The notes under the pieces: model-generated | The model's input: the letters and a program-made list of their open reading frames with translations, nothing else | The model's database searches: none | Told to the model about the DNA's origin: nothing | Translations under genes and position numbers: made by a program | Part shown: piece after piece, positions 43,772-52,339 of the stretch | Layout of the letters: every line of letters starts with the position of its first letter | How positions within the stretch are numbered: position 1 is the stretch's first letter | From: Winogradskyella sp. MH6 | GTDB lineage: Bacteria; Bacteroidota; Bacteroidia; Flavobacteriales; Flavobacteriaceae | Length of the DNA: 64,000 nt | Direction: 5' to 3' | Assembly (NCBI RefSeq): GCF_022810765.1 | Contig: NZ_CP094494.1 | Coordinates: 620,001 to 684,000 of the forward strand

Positions 43772-45970
43772 TTAATTCTTTACTTCTGCTACTTTGTTTT
43801 TTATAGCGTAAGTCATTTTTAAATCATGTAATACATTTAATGCCTCCTCTATATAAACATCTTTAGCTAAACTTTGATGCCAACGATCACGCTTTTCTTT
43901 AAGTATAGAATCTTCATCCATCAATTCAACTTCATATGGTAATGAACTAAACGTTAAATTGGTTTTATACTCTGATAATTTTTCAAATCGTTTTGCCTCT
44001 TCTTCATTGAGCTCCATATCTTTTTTGTAATCTTCGTAATTTAAAGAGTAAATCTCTCGATCTCTTATTTTCTTCACCCATCTAGCATTAGCATCAATTA
44101 ACTTTAGCTGCTCATTGGCCGCCATACGTGCTTTACTTTTTTCTATAGTAGTATCATAATCAAAATAATTAGCCCAAACATCATAATCTACAGCATCAAT
44201 CTTATCCCATGGCAATGGATTTTCCTGATCCTTTTCACCTATGTCAATATAGCTATATCTGTCTGGTACTACTACATCACTTTTAACACCTTCTAGCTGG
44301 GTAGAACCACCATTTACTCGATAAAACTTCTGAGTCGTAAACTTTAAGGCTCCTAAATCTCCATTAGAATTATTACGAACCAAGCGGTTTAAATCCAACA
44401 CATTCTGAACCGTTCCTTTTCCGTAAGTCTGCTTACTACCAATAACAATGGCACGTTTGTAATCTTGCATTGCAGCTGCTAAAATCTCAGAAGCCGAAGC
44501 CGATAATTCATTTACCAGTATTACTAAAGGACCATCCCAAACAATAGACTTGTCTCTGTCTTTCAACACCTCTTTTGGTTGACCTGTCTCTTTTACTTGC
44601 ACCACAGGACCTTCTTCTATAAACAAACCTGCTATATCCACAACGGTTTGCAAAGAACCACCACCATTATTTCTTAAATCTAAGACCAGGCCTTCAACAC
44701 CTTCTTGCTTTAATCTTATGATTTCTTGTTTGATATCTGAAGCCGCATTTCGCTTGTTATAATTTTCAAAATCTACATAAAACTTCGGAAGATTAATCAC
44801 ACCAAACTTTTTATCATCTTTTATTACAGTTGATGATTTTGCATAGGTTTCTTCTAACTCAACGATATCTCTGGTGATTGAAATATCTTCTATTGTGCCA
44901 TCAACTTTCTTTAAAGTCAAAACCACTGTTGTTCCTTTTGGACCTTTTATCAGTTTAATGGCATCATCTAAACGCATCCCAACAATATTTACAGGCTTTT
45001 CTTCATTTGACTGGCGCACTTTTAAAATCTGATCACCAACCTCTAATTCATTTGCTCTCCATGCAGGACCTCCACTGATAATTTCGTTCACCATGATAGC
45101 GTCCATTTTCTTTTGCAATCTCGCTCCAATACCTTCAAAATTACCAGACATAGCTACATCAAAACGGTCTTTATCTTCTGGTGCAAAATAGAATGTGTGT
45201 GGGTCAAATTCCTCAACTATGGCATTAATGTATACCGCAAACCAGTCTTTACGTTGTCTATCATCAATAAAATCGTAAAGCTCATCTAGAGAACGCTTAG
45301 TCGCTTCTCTGGCCTCCTCTTCCAATTCTTTATCAGATTTATTTCTTATCTCACTTTTATTTTTTTTATCAGAAACCTCAGATCTATTTTCTAAATCATC
45401 CAATTCAGGTGTATCCTGAATACTACCGACAGAAAAATTTCTTTCACCTACCAAATCGTCATAATTAGCAATAGTTGAAAACTTAAGTTGTTGTCTCCAA
45501 CGCTCTTTCATTTCACGCTTATTCTTTACATAATCTAACTTTTCGTAGTCAGCAGTATAGCTTTCATCTTTTGTGAAATCGAAAGGTTTTTCTAATATTT
45601 CAGCATAAATAGCTTTAGATTCTTCAATTCGTTTTAATAAACGCTCGTGAGTTAAATTGAAAAACGCCACATCGTAATCTTTAATCTGATCATCTAATTG
45701 CGTTTTAAAGGCTTCAAATTCCTTTATGTCCGATTCATAAAAATAACGTTTGAACGGATCTAACTGATTTAAATAATCTTCAAAAACATTTTCAGAAAAG
45801 CTATCATTTAAATCCTGAGGATTAAAATGTCCGTTATCTAAAACATAAGTAATTAATTGAATAAGTAATTTATCTTTATCTGGATTATCGTCAAACTTCT
45901 TACTAGTAAAGCTACATGAAGCAAAAGCAATTAAGAATGCTAACAATAAAAACTTATAATTCCCTCTCAT
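43772..45970 (-). CDS. Carboxy-terminal processing protease (Prc/Tsp, S41A) lipoprotein
   Basis: The 732-residue protein has a lipoprotein signal with Cys19 (LLLAFLIAFASC). An N-terminal helical domain leads to a PDZ domain (GNFEGIGARLQKKMDAIMVNEIISGGPAWRANELEVGDQIL). The S41 catalytic domain has VNELSASASEIL (Ser) and IGSKQTYGKGTVQ (Lys), near residues 490-525. A C-terminal domain like that of E. coli Prc follows. The charged insert EVSDKKNKSEIRNKSDKELEE lies at about 200-220. It degrades proteins from their C-termini in the periplasm; in E. coli it trims PBP3 and cell-wall hydrolases. Confidence 0.93.
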   Translation of the reverse strand: MRGNYKFLLLAFLIAFASCSFTSKKFDDNPDKDKLLIQLITYVLDNGHFNPQDLNDSFSENVFEDYLNQLDPFKRYFYESDIKEFEAFKTQLDDQIKDYDVAFFNLTHERLLKRIEESKAIYAEILEKPFDFTKDESYTADYEKLDYVKNKREMKERWRQQLKFSTIANYDDLVGERNFSVGSIQDTPELDDLENRSEVSDKKNKSEIRNKSDKELEEEAREATKRSLDELYDFIDDRQRKDWFAVYINAIVEEFDPHTFYFAPEDKDRFDVAMSGNFEGIGARLQKKMDAIMVNEIISGGPAWRANELEVGDQILKVRQSNEEKPVNIVGMRLDDAIKLIKGPKGTTVVLTLKKVDGTIEDISITRDIVELEETYAKSSTVIKDDKKFGVINLPKFYVDFENYNKRNAASDIKQEIIRLKQEGVEGLVLDLRNNGGGSLQTVVDIAGLFIEEGPVVQVKETGQPKEVLKDRDKSIVWDGPLVILVNELSASASEILAAAMQDYKRAIVIGSKQTYGKGTVQNVLDLNRLVRNNSNGDLGALKFTTQKFYRVNGGSTQLEGVKSDVVVPDRYSYIDIGEKDQENPLPWDKIDAVDYDVWANYFDYDTTIEKSKARMAANEQLKLIDANARWVKKIRDREIYSLNYEDYKKDMELNEEEAKRFEKLSEYKTNLTFSSLPYEVELMDEDSILKEKRDRWHQSLAKDVYIEEALNVLHDLKMTYAIKNKVAEVKN

Positions 45971-46029
45971 CTTTCTAATTTTTCTAATTACACAAGTAGG
46001 TAATGATTATTTTCACTAAAATAGAAGAA

Positions 46030-46066
46030 AAAACCGTGCCATAAAAAATCACGGCACTAATTTTTT
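46030..46066. other. Hairpin between the divergent prc and surE genes
   Basis: CCGTG (46034-46038) can pair with CACGG (46050-46054), or GTGCC with GGCAC, and the stem is flanked by A and T runs. It looks like a terminator but lies upstream of both genes, so its job is unclear. Confidence 0.35.
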
Positions 46067-46138
46067 GTTAAAGGTACAAATACTTCTACTTCTTAAGGTT
46101 TTTAGTATTTTTACCCTACTTAAAATCTCAATTACGAT

Positions 46139-46909
46139 ATGGCAAAGCGTCCTTTAATTTTAGTAACTAATGATGATGGCATAACTGCACCTGGAATACG
46201 TACGCTAATCAGTATAATGAGCACAATTGGAGATGTCGTAGTTGTTGCACCTGATAGCCCTCAAAGCGCAATGGGACACGCTATTACTGTAAACTCAACA
46301 CTTTACATAGAAAAGATAACTATTGATGGCAAACAACCCGAATACAGTTGCTCTGGCACACCTGCCGACTGTGTAAAATTAGCCGTTAGAGAGATTTTGG
46401 ATCGCAAACCCGATATTTGTGTCTCTGGCATTAACCACGGCTCTAACTCTTCTATCAACGTGATTTATTCTGGAACAATGAGCGCTGCTTTAGAGGCTGG
46501 CATAGAAGGGATTCCTGCTATTGGTTTTTCGCTTTTAGACTATAACTGGAATGCCAATTTTGAACATTGTAAAACCTTTATTGAAACCATTACCAGACAG
46601 GTTTTAGAACATGGTTTACCAGATGGTGTGGTATTGAATGTTAACTTACCCAACCTTAACAAAAAAGACATAAAAGGCATTAAAGTTTGTAGACAAGCAC
46701 GTGCCAATTGGGTTGAAGAATTTGACAAACGCGTAAACCCTATGGGTAGAGAATATTATTGGTTAGCCGGTAAATTTGTAAATATGGACAATGGCGAAGA
46801 CACTGACGAATGGGCTTTAGAACATGGTTATGTCTCAATAGTTCCTGTTCAGTTTGATTTAACGGCTCATCACACCATTCAATCGTTGAACACTTGGAAG
46901 TTGAATTAA
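46139..46909 (+). CDS. surE: 5'/3'-nucleotidase SurE
   Basis: The 256-residue phosphatase has NDDGITAPGI (11-20) with the metal-binding Asp pair, APDSPQSAMGHAIT, CSGTPADCVKLA, and SGINHGSNSSINVIYSGTMSAALE, all hallmark SurE motifs. It removes phosphate from nucleoside 5'- and 3'-monophosphates with divalent metal. It is first in a likely operon with a small membrane protein and lpxB, an order I recall from other Bacteroidota. Confidence 0.96.
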   Translation: MAKRPLILVTNDDGITAPGIRTLISIMSTIGDVVVVAPDSPQSAMGHAITVNSTLYIEKITIDGKQPEYSCSGTPADCVKLAVREILDRKPDICVSGINHGSNSSINVIYSGTMSAALEAGIEGIPAIGFSLLDYNWNANFEHCKTFIETITRQVLEHGLPDGVVLNVNLPNLNKKDIKGIKVCRQARANWVEEFDKRVNPMGREYYWLAGKFVNMDNGEDTDEWALEHGYVSIVPVQFDLTAHHTIQSLNTWKLN

Positions 46910-46952
46910 TTATCTGAATAGAGTGACACTAACATCAACTAAAAATACAAAC

Positions 46953-47237
46953 ATGAATAAAGATATAATTATTGGATTTTTAGTTGGTATTATTGCTACA
47001 TTCATAGGACTTCTGATAACTACATTAATTTTTGGGAATGGAGATAATTGGCTGCTGGTTTTAAAACAAAGTGCACAACGCAGTATTTTAACCAAAATGA
47101 TAAGTCTTGGAGCTTTACCTAATCTGGCAATTTTCTTTTTCTTTCTAAGGAAGAAAAAAGACAATAGAGCTCAAGGTGTTCTCATAGCCACTATGTTAGT
47201 TTTTATAATAACGATGATTATTAAATTTTTTAATTAA
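46953..47237 (+). CDS. Small conserved-looking membrane protein between surE and lpxB
   Basis: I choose ATG at 46953 (94 residues, MNKDIIIGFLVGIIATFIG) over a GTG 30 bases earlier. Three hydrophobic segments are seen (about 5-25, 50-63 and 74-92). A middle stretch LVLKQSAQRSILTKMISLGALPN lies between the first two, and a basic loop RKKKDNRAQ lies before the last. The gene begins 43 bases after surE and ends 2 bases before lpxB. No family is recognised. Its position between two housekeeping genes suggests it is real, and opposite-strand frames over it are shadows. Confidence 0.75.
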   Translation: MNKDIIIGFLVGIIATFIGLLITTLIFGNGDNWLLVLKQSAQRSILTKMISLGALPNLAIFFFFLRKKKDNRAQGVLIATMLVFIITMIIKFFN

Positions 47238-47239
47238 TA

Positions 47240-48358
47240 ATGAAGTATTACATAATTGCAGGCGAAGCCTCTGGCGATTTACACGGATCTAACCTCATGA
47301 AAGCTTTGTTAAAAGAAGATGATAAAGCTGATATTCGTTTTTGGGGTGGAGATTTAATGCAAGCTGTAGGTGGTGAATTGGTAATGCACTACAAGGAGCG
47401 TCAGTTTATGGGTTTTGCGGAGGTGATTATGAATCTTAGAAAAATTTCTGGTCATATAAAATTCTGCAAAAAAGATATTGCACAGTTTCAACCAGATGTT
47501 ATCATATTTATAGACAACTCTGGTTTTAACTTAAGAATTGCCAAATGGGCAAAAGAACAAAACTTTAGAACTCACTATTATATTTCTCCTCAGGTTTGGG
47601 CTTCGAGAGCAAGTCGTGTTGAAAAAATAAAGCGCGATGTTGATGCCATGTATTGCATCCTTCCTTTTGAAAAAGACTTTTACAAAACCTATGGCTATGA
47701 TGTTCATTTTGTTGGTCATCCATTAATTGATGCCATTGCAGACCGACCACAAGTTGATGAAACTGAATTTAGAAAAACACATCAACTGAGTAATCAGCCC
47801 ATTATTGCATTATTGCCAGGCAGTAGAAAACAAGAGATTACCAAAATGCTTGGTGTAATGCTTAGTCTGGTTGATGATTTTAAAGATTATCAATTTGTAA
47901 TCGCAGGTGCTCCGAGTCAGGATTTCGAGTTTTACAAGACCTTTATTAAAAAGAACAACGTTAGTTTTATTTCTAATAAAACCTATGATCTACTGAGTAT
48001 TTCTTATGCTGCTTTGGTAACTTCTGGCACTGCGACCTTAGAAACCGCATTATATAAAGTTCCGCAAGTTGTATGTTATAAAGCGAATGCCATATCGTAT
48101 CATATTGCAAAACGAATTATAACCTTAAAGTTTATCTCGTTGGTCAACCTTATAATGGACCGCGAAGTGGTTACCGAATTAATACAAGGCGACCTCAACA
48201 AAAAGCGTTTAAAGCAGGAACTTAACACTATTTTAAATTCGGATAAAAGAGACCAATTATTTTTAGACTATTTTGAACTTGAAAAGAAGCTAGGCGGTAA
48301 AGGAGCAAGTGAAAAGGCCGCTAAACTTATTGTTGAATCTGTAAGCAGTAGACAGTAG
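47240..48358 (+). CDS. lpxB: Lipid-A-disaccharide synthase LpxB
   Basis: The 372-residue GT19 enzyme starts YYIIAGEASGDLHGSNLMKAL, and has FWGGDLMQAVGGELVMHYKE and MGFAEVIMNL. It continues with DNSGFNLRIAKWAK, YYISPQVWASRASRVEKIKRDVD, VGHPLID, LLPGSRKQEI and TSGTATLETAL, all conserved LpxB motifs. It joins UDP-diacylglucosamine and lipid X to make the lipid A disaccharide core at the inner membrane. It ends with a small CAGTAGA tandem near 48345-48362. Confidence 0.96.
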   Translation: MKYYIIAGEASGDLHGSNLMKALLKEDDKADIRFWGGDLMQAVGGELVMHYKERQFMGFAEVIMNLRKISGHIKFCKKDIAQFQPDVIIFIDNSGFNLRIAKWAKEQNFRTHYYISPQVWASRASRVEKIKRDVDAMYCILPFEKDFYKTYGYDVHFVGHPLIDAIADRPQVDETEFRKTHQLSNQPIIALLPGSRKQEITKMLGVMLSLVDDFKDYQFVIAGAPSQDFEFYKTFIKKNNVSFISNKTYDLLSISYAALVTSGTATLETALYKVPQVVCYKANAISYHIAKRIITLKFISLVNLIMDREVVTELIQGDLNKKRLKQELNTILNSDKRDQLFLDYFELEKKLGGKGASEKAAKLIVESVSSRQ

Positions 48359-48375
48359 ACAGTATAAAAAATCTT

Positions 48376-48888
48376 ATGAAAAAAATTTTATTACTTTTTT
48401 GTGTTATAACATTAACAACTAGTTGTAAAGCTAAGAAAACATATTCTTCTTCAAAGAAGCGACAAACCCATACTGTAAAAGTAAACCCAACCATTAAACC
48501 TACACAAGAAGGAGAAGCTATCGCTAGATATGCCAAAAAATTTAACGGTACACGTTACAAGTATGGTGGCACTACAAAACGTGGCATGGATTGTTCTGGA
48601 TTAGTCTACACCACATTTAAAGATAATGACATCTCTGTTCCAAGAACTACTGGCAGCTTATCATCTCATGGAGATTGGATAGACCTTAAAGAGGTAAATG
48701 TGGGTGACTTAGTATTCTTTGCCACTAAAAAGAATAGCAGAAAAGTTAATCATGTAGGTATTGTAACCAATGTACGCACAGGTAATGTAGAGTTTATACA
48801 TGCCTCTACAAGCAGAGGTGTTATGATTTCTTCTTTAGCAGAAAAATACTGGTATTTTGCCTTTGTTCAGGCAAGGCGCATACTTTAA
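48376..48888 (+). CDS. NlpC/P60 (C40) peptidase lipoprotein
   Basis: The 170-residue protein has a lipobox ending TTSC with Cys17. After a basic linker the C40 domain runs to the end. Catalytic Cys73 lies in RGMDCSGLVYTTF, His126 in VNHVGIV and a third polar residue at His142 in FIHAST. The family cuts gamma-D-glutamyl-diaminopimelate bonds in peptidoglycan peptides. It lies 17 bases after lpxB, so it may share its transcript. Confidence 0.92.
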   Translation: MKKILLLFCVITLTTSCKAKKTYSSSKKRQTHTVKVNPTIKPTQEGEAIARYAKKFNGTRYKYGGTTKRGMDCSGLVYTTFKDNDISVPRTTGSLSSHGDWIDLKEVNVGDLVFFATKKNSRKVNHVGIVTNVRTGNVEFIHASTSRGVMISSLAEKYWYFAFVQARRIL

Positions 48889-48997
48889 CATATACCTTAT
48901 TTATTATCATTCTATTTATTAATAATTAAATAACAAAGTTTACGATAGAAATACTTTTTCTTAATAATGCATTCAAAATGTGTTAATACTGTCCGAG

Positions 48998-49005
48998 TAG
49001 TTTTG
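48998..49005 (+). promoter_or_regulatory. -7 box upstream of the PhoX-like gene
   Basis: TAGTTTTG matches TAnnTTTG exactly and lies 25 bases before the ATG at 49030. No convincing -33 element is seen. Confidence 0.45.
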
Positions 49006-49029
49006 CTTCAATTAATTAACATAACTACC

Positions 49030-50487
49030 ATGAAAACATTAAAACACATTACATTATTATTTACTTTTTGTTGCATAGTATCATGCAAAAGCGATGATGA
49101 CAACAACAGTCAACCACAAAATTCAGTTGAGCTTTCGTCTCACTCTCAAACACCTGTTTTACTTAAATTAGAACCTGAATTCTCTGACGTAAACATTTAC
49201 AATTTTTTATCTTCAGAAGACCAATTAGAAGACACACCAAACTTTGTTTACGGCTCTATGGCAGATGGTGCTGGTTTATTAAAAAATTCAGACAACACTT
49301 ACACGCTTATAAACAACATTGAAGCAGATTATTCAATTGCTAGAATTACATTAGACGAAACTTTTAAACCCGTTGCTGGTGAATACATTTTAAATGCTGC
49401 AGCTACTGCTTCTACTGCACAATGCTCAGGTTCTTTAATCACTATGGAAGAGCACGGCTTTGGACCTCTATACCTTTCTGGTGGTGAATGGGGAGGAGCT
49501 TCTAAAGGTGTATTTGCAACAGACCCTTTCAAATCTCCAAACTCTGCATCTTCTGCATTAATGCTACCAGCTTGAGGACAATGGTCTACAGAAAATGCTG
49601 TTGTTATCGGTAAAGATGCTTATCCAAACAAAACCGTTGCTTTTATTGGAGATGATCACTCAGACAATACAGTACCTTCTGGACAGTTAGGTATGTATGT
49701 TGGTGATTTTGCTGACTTAAACGGTGGTCAGCTATACGGATTAAGAGTTACACAAGCTGGTATTAACTTTGAAATGGATATGCAAGAAGGTCAATCTTAC
49801 CCAATTGATTTTGTTGCTTTAAACGAAACAAACATCGATTTATTAGATGCGGAAGCTAAAACTAAAGGAGTAATGGGCTTCTCTAGATTAGAAGACATCG
49901 ATTGGAGAAGAGGTTCTGCTTCAAACAACAGAGAAATCTACTTCTGTGTAACAGGAAGACAAAAGCCAGACTTAGTTGGCAAAGGAACTACTTATGGTCG
50001 CGTTTATAAAGTTGTTTTAAATGAAAACGACCCAACTGCTGCTGGTACAATTACCTGTGTTTTAGATGGTGATTTACCAAACGGTATTGCCAAGGCTTTC
50101 CACAGTCCTGATAACATCTTAGTAACAGAAAACTATGCATACATTCAAGAAGATCCTAATGGATATTTTGATAATGCTGACAAAACCCACTACGCACGTT
50201 TATACCAATACAATCTTAACACTGGTGCGTTAAAAGTTGTTTTAGAATGTGACCAAGATGTAGCTGCAGCGCAAGGTTATGGAACAACTTCAGGAATATG
50301 GGAGATTACAGGTATGATAGATATTTCAGATGTGATTGGTGTAGATGAATCTTTTATTCTTATCACACAAAATCATGGTTGGGAGCCTGCTGATGGTTCT
50401 GCTTTTACAGACCCTAATGCCAACCCAGCAGCAGACAGTTCAAAAGAAGGAAGTATGTTATACGTACTACAAGGATTAGACAGATAA
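49030..50487 (+). pseudogene. PhoX/DUF839-like lipoprotein gene interrupted by an in-frame TGA
   Basis: ATG at 49030 begins a lipoprotein signal with Cys19, followed by KSDDD, like the acidic export signal of surface lipoproteins. Reading stops at TGA (49573-49575, codon 182). The same frame then stays open for 303 codons to 50487, continuing GQWSTENAVVIGKDAYPN and GFSRLEDIDWRRG, SPDNILVTENYAYIQEDP and the end. Both halves have normal codon use, and a TGG Trp in place of TGA would give LPAWGQWST. The second part fits PhoX-like or DUF839 beta-propeller phosphatases (RLED and PDN motifs), tentatively. One G-to-A change, a base-call error, or rare readthrough explain it; the lack of decay suggests it is recent. 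The cytochrome peroxidase gene starts one base after the stop. Confidence 0.8.
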
Positions 50488-50488
50488 G

Positions 50489-52294
50489 ATGAATATAAAC
50501 ATATTAAAAAAGGCATACATTTTATTGGTATGCCTTTTTGCTTTAAACTATAGTTGCAAAAACGACAAAGATTATACTGCAACAATTAAAAATGAAAAGG
50601 CTACTCCTCTAGCTCTTTTAGAAGACGACTTCAAAAACAAGTTAAACAAGTGCATTGTTGCTCTTGAAACACTTGAGAACGCAACAAATTTTGAAACTGC
50701 ACTTTCTAGCTATAAAGACGCCAGAAATCATTTTAAGAGCATAGAACCAATTCTAGCATTTATAGACAAAAACAATTACATGTCTTTAAATGCCCCTAAC
50801 ATCTTAAAAATTGAAGAAGAAGATGCGACAGATATAAAAATCAGAAAACCATTCGGTTTTCAGGTTATAGAAGAAACTTTACATGAAGACCCCATAGACC
50901 TCAAATCTGTTGCAATAATTACAGAAAAAACCAAAAACAGATTAAAACTTATAGAACAAAACACACATATAAAACTCAAAGATTACCACATTATTTGGCT
51001 TATTAGAGATCAAATTGCTAGAATAGCCCTTACAGGTATCACAGGTTTTGATTCTCCTGTATTAGAAGCTTCTTTAACCGAAGCTCAGTTAGGTTATTTG
51101 ACCATTGCCAATACTTTAACCTTATATGCTGAAAATTTTTCTAACAAAAACCTATTAGAACAATGGAATTCTGAAATTAAGGCCTCAACCAAAATGCTCA
51201 AAGGAGACTTTTATGAATTTGACAGATATACCTTCATTAAAAATCACACCCATCAACAATTAGAACTGCTTAATAAAACTGTGAAAGATTGGAATGTGGA
51301 TTTTCCTTTTGAATTAGCCTTCAACAACAACATGTCTTCATTATTTTCTAATGACACTTTCAATATTGATTTTTTTGCAGACTACGTAGAAGTAGATTCT
51401 TTAAAACAAAAAAAACAGCAACTAGGAAAGGCACTTTTTAATGATAAAAAGCTATCAACTAACAAAACGATGAGCTGTGCGACTTGCCACAAACAAGAAT
51501 TAGCTTTTACAGATGGTTTAAAGATTTTCCCAAAGCAAAAACGCAACACACCAACGCTAAGCTATGCTGCATTGCAACAAAGCTTTTTCTATGATGGCAG
51601 AACAGGTAATCTAGAAGGGCAAATAGTTGATGTGGTTAATAATGTTAACGAATTTCATAGCGACTTATCTAACTTACACGAAGTTATAAAAACCGATAGC
51701 ACATATTTCAAAGCATTTAACCGATTATACTCTAATGGTGTTAATGACGCTAACATTAGAAATGCTATTGCTGTTTATGTTAGAAGTCTAAATAAATTCA
51801 ATTCAAAATTTGACAATAACATCAATAACTTAGAGCAAACCATAACTGAATCTGAGATTAACGGATTTAATCTTTTTATGGGAAAGGCCAAATGTGCTAC
51901 TTGTCATTTTGCACCTGTATTTAATGGTACTGTTCCACCAAATTTTACAGAAACTGAGTTTGAATTACTAGGAGTACCAAAGTCAACCAATTTACCTGCT
52001 GTTGCGGACACAGATTTAGGGAGGCACGATGTTTTTAAAACCGAACAGCGTAAGCACTTTTTTAAAACACCAACGGTTAGAAACATTTCTAAAACTGCGC
52101 CGTATATGCATAATGGTGCGTATAACGATTTAGAAACACTAATGGATTTTTACAATAACGGTGGTGGAGTAGGTCTTGGTTTGGAGTTTGAATACCAAAC
52201 CTTGCCGCCAGATTCATTAAACTTACAACCAAAGGAAATAAAAGATATTATTGCTTTTATGAATAGCTTAGAAGACAAACAACCTAAATCATAA
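50489..52294 (+). CDS. Diheme cytochrome-c peroxidase / MauG-like lipoprotein
   Basis: The 601-residue protein has a lipoprotein signal (LLVCLFALNYSC, Cys23). An all-helical N-terminal region of about 270 residues without heme motifs follows, of a size seen in imelysin-like extensions. The CCP/MauG unit has heme motif CATCH at 330-334 (LAFTDG follows) and CATCH at 469-473. A late KTPTVRNISKTAPYMHNG carries a heme-ligand Met or nearby residue. Such enzymes reduce peroxide or oxidise protein side chains in the periplasm. It starts one base after the PhoX-like gene, so the pair is one transcript, and perhaps one system. Confidence 0.9.
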   Translation: MNINILKKAYILLVCLFALNYSCKNDKDYTATIKNEKATPLALLEDDFKNKLNKCIVALETLENATNFETALSSYKDARNHFKSIEPILAFIDKNNYMSLNAPNILKIEEEDATDIKIRKPFGFQVIEETLHEDPIDLKSVAIITEKTKNRLKLIEQNTHIKLKDYHIIWLIRDQIARIALTGITGFDSPVLEASLTEAQLGYLTIANTLTLYAENFSNKNLLEQWNSEIKASTKMLKGDFYEFDRYTFIKNHTHQQLELLNKTVKDWNVDFPFELAFNNNMSSLFSNDTFNIDFFADYVEVDSLKQKKQQLGKALFNDKKLSTNKTMSCATCHKQELAFTDGLKIFPKQKRNTPTLSYAALQQSFFYDGRTGNLEGQIVDVVNNVNEFHSDLSNLHEVIKTDSTYFKAFNRLYSNGVNDANIRNAIAVYVRSLNKFNSKFDNNINNLEQTITESEINGFNLFMGKAKCATCHFAPVFNGTVPPNFTETEFELLGVPKSTNLPAVADTDLGRHDVFKTEQRKHFFKTPTVRNISKTAPYMHNGAYNDLETLMDFYNNGGGVGLGLEFEYQTLPPDSLNLQPKEIKDIIAFMNSLEDKQPKS

Positions 52295-52339
52295 ATAAGA
52301 AACAGACTACAAATTTTATTATATTAGTAACTAATAATC

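Noticed and set aside
46910..47164. 84-codon minus-strand frame opposite the small membrane protein
   Set aside because: It is a shadow of the plus-strand gene that lies snugly between surE and lpxB, and it lacks a plausible start region of its own.
48345..48362. CAGTAGA tandem at the end of lpxB as a meaningful repeat
   Set aside because: Only two to three short units; too small to support a function.
49573..49575. TGA as a selenocysteine codon
   Set aside because: No stable hairpin of SECIS type is seen after the codon and the context fits Trp. PhoX-like proteins are not known selenoproteins.
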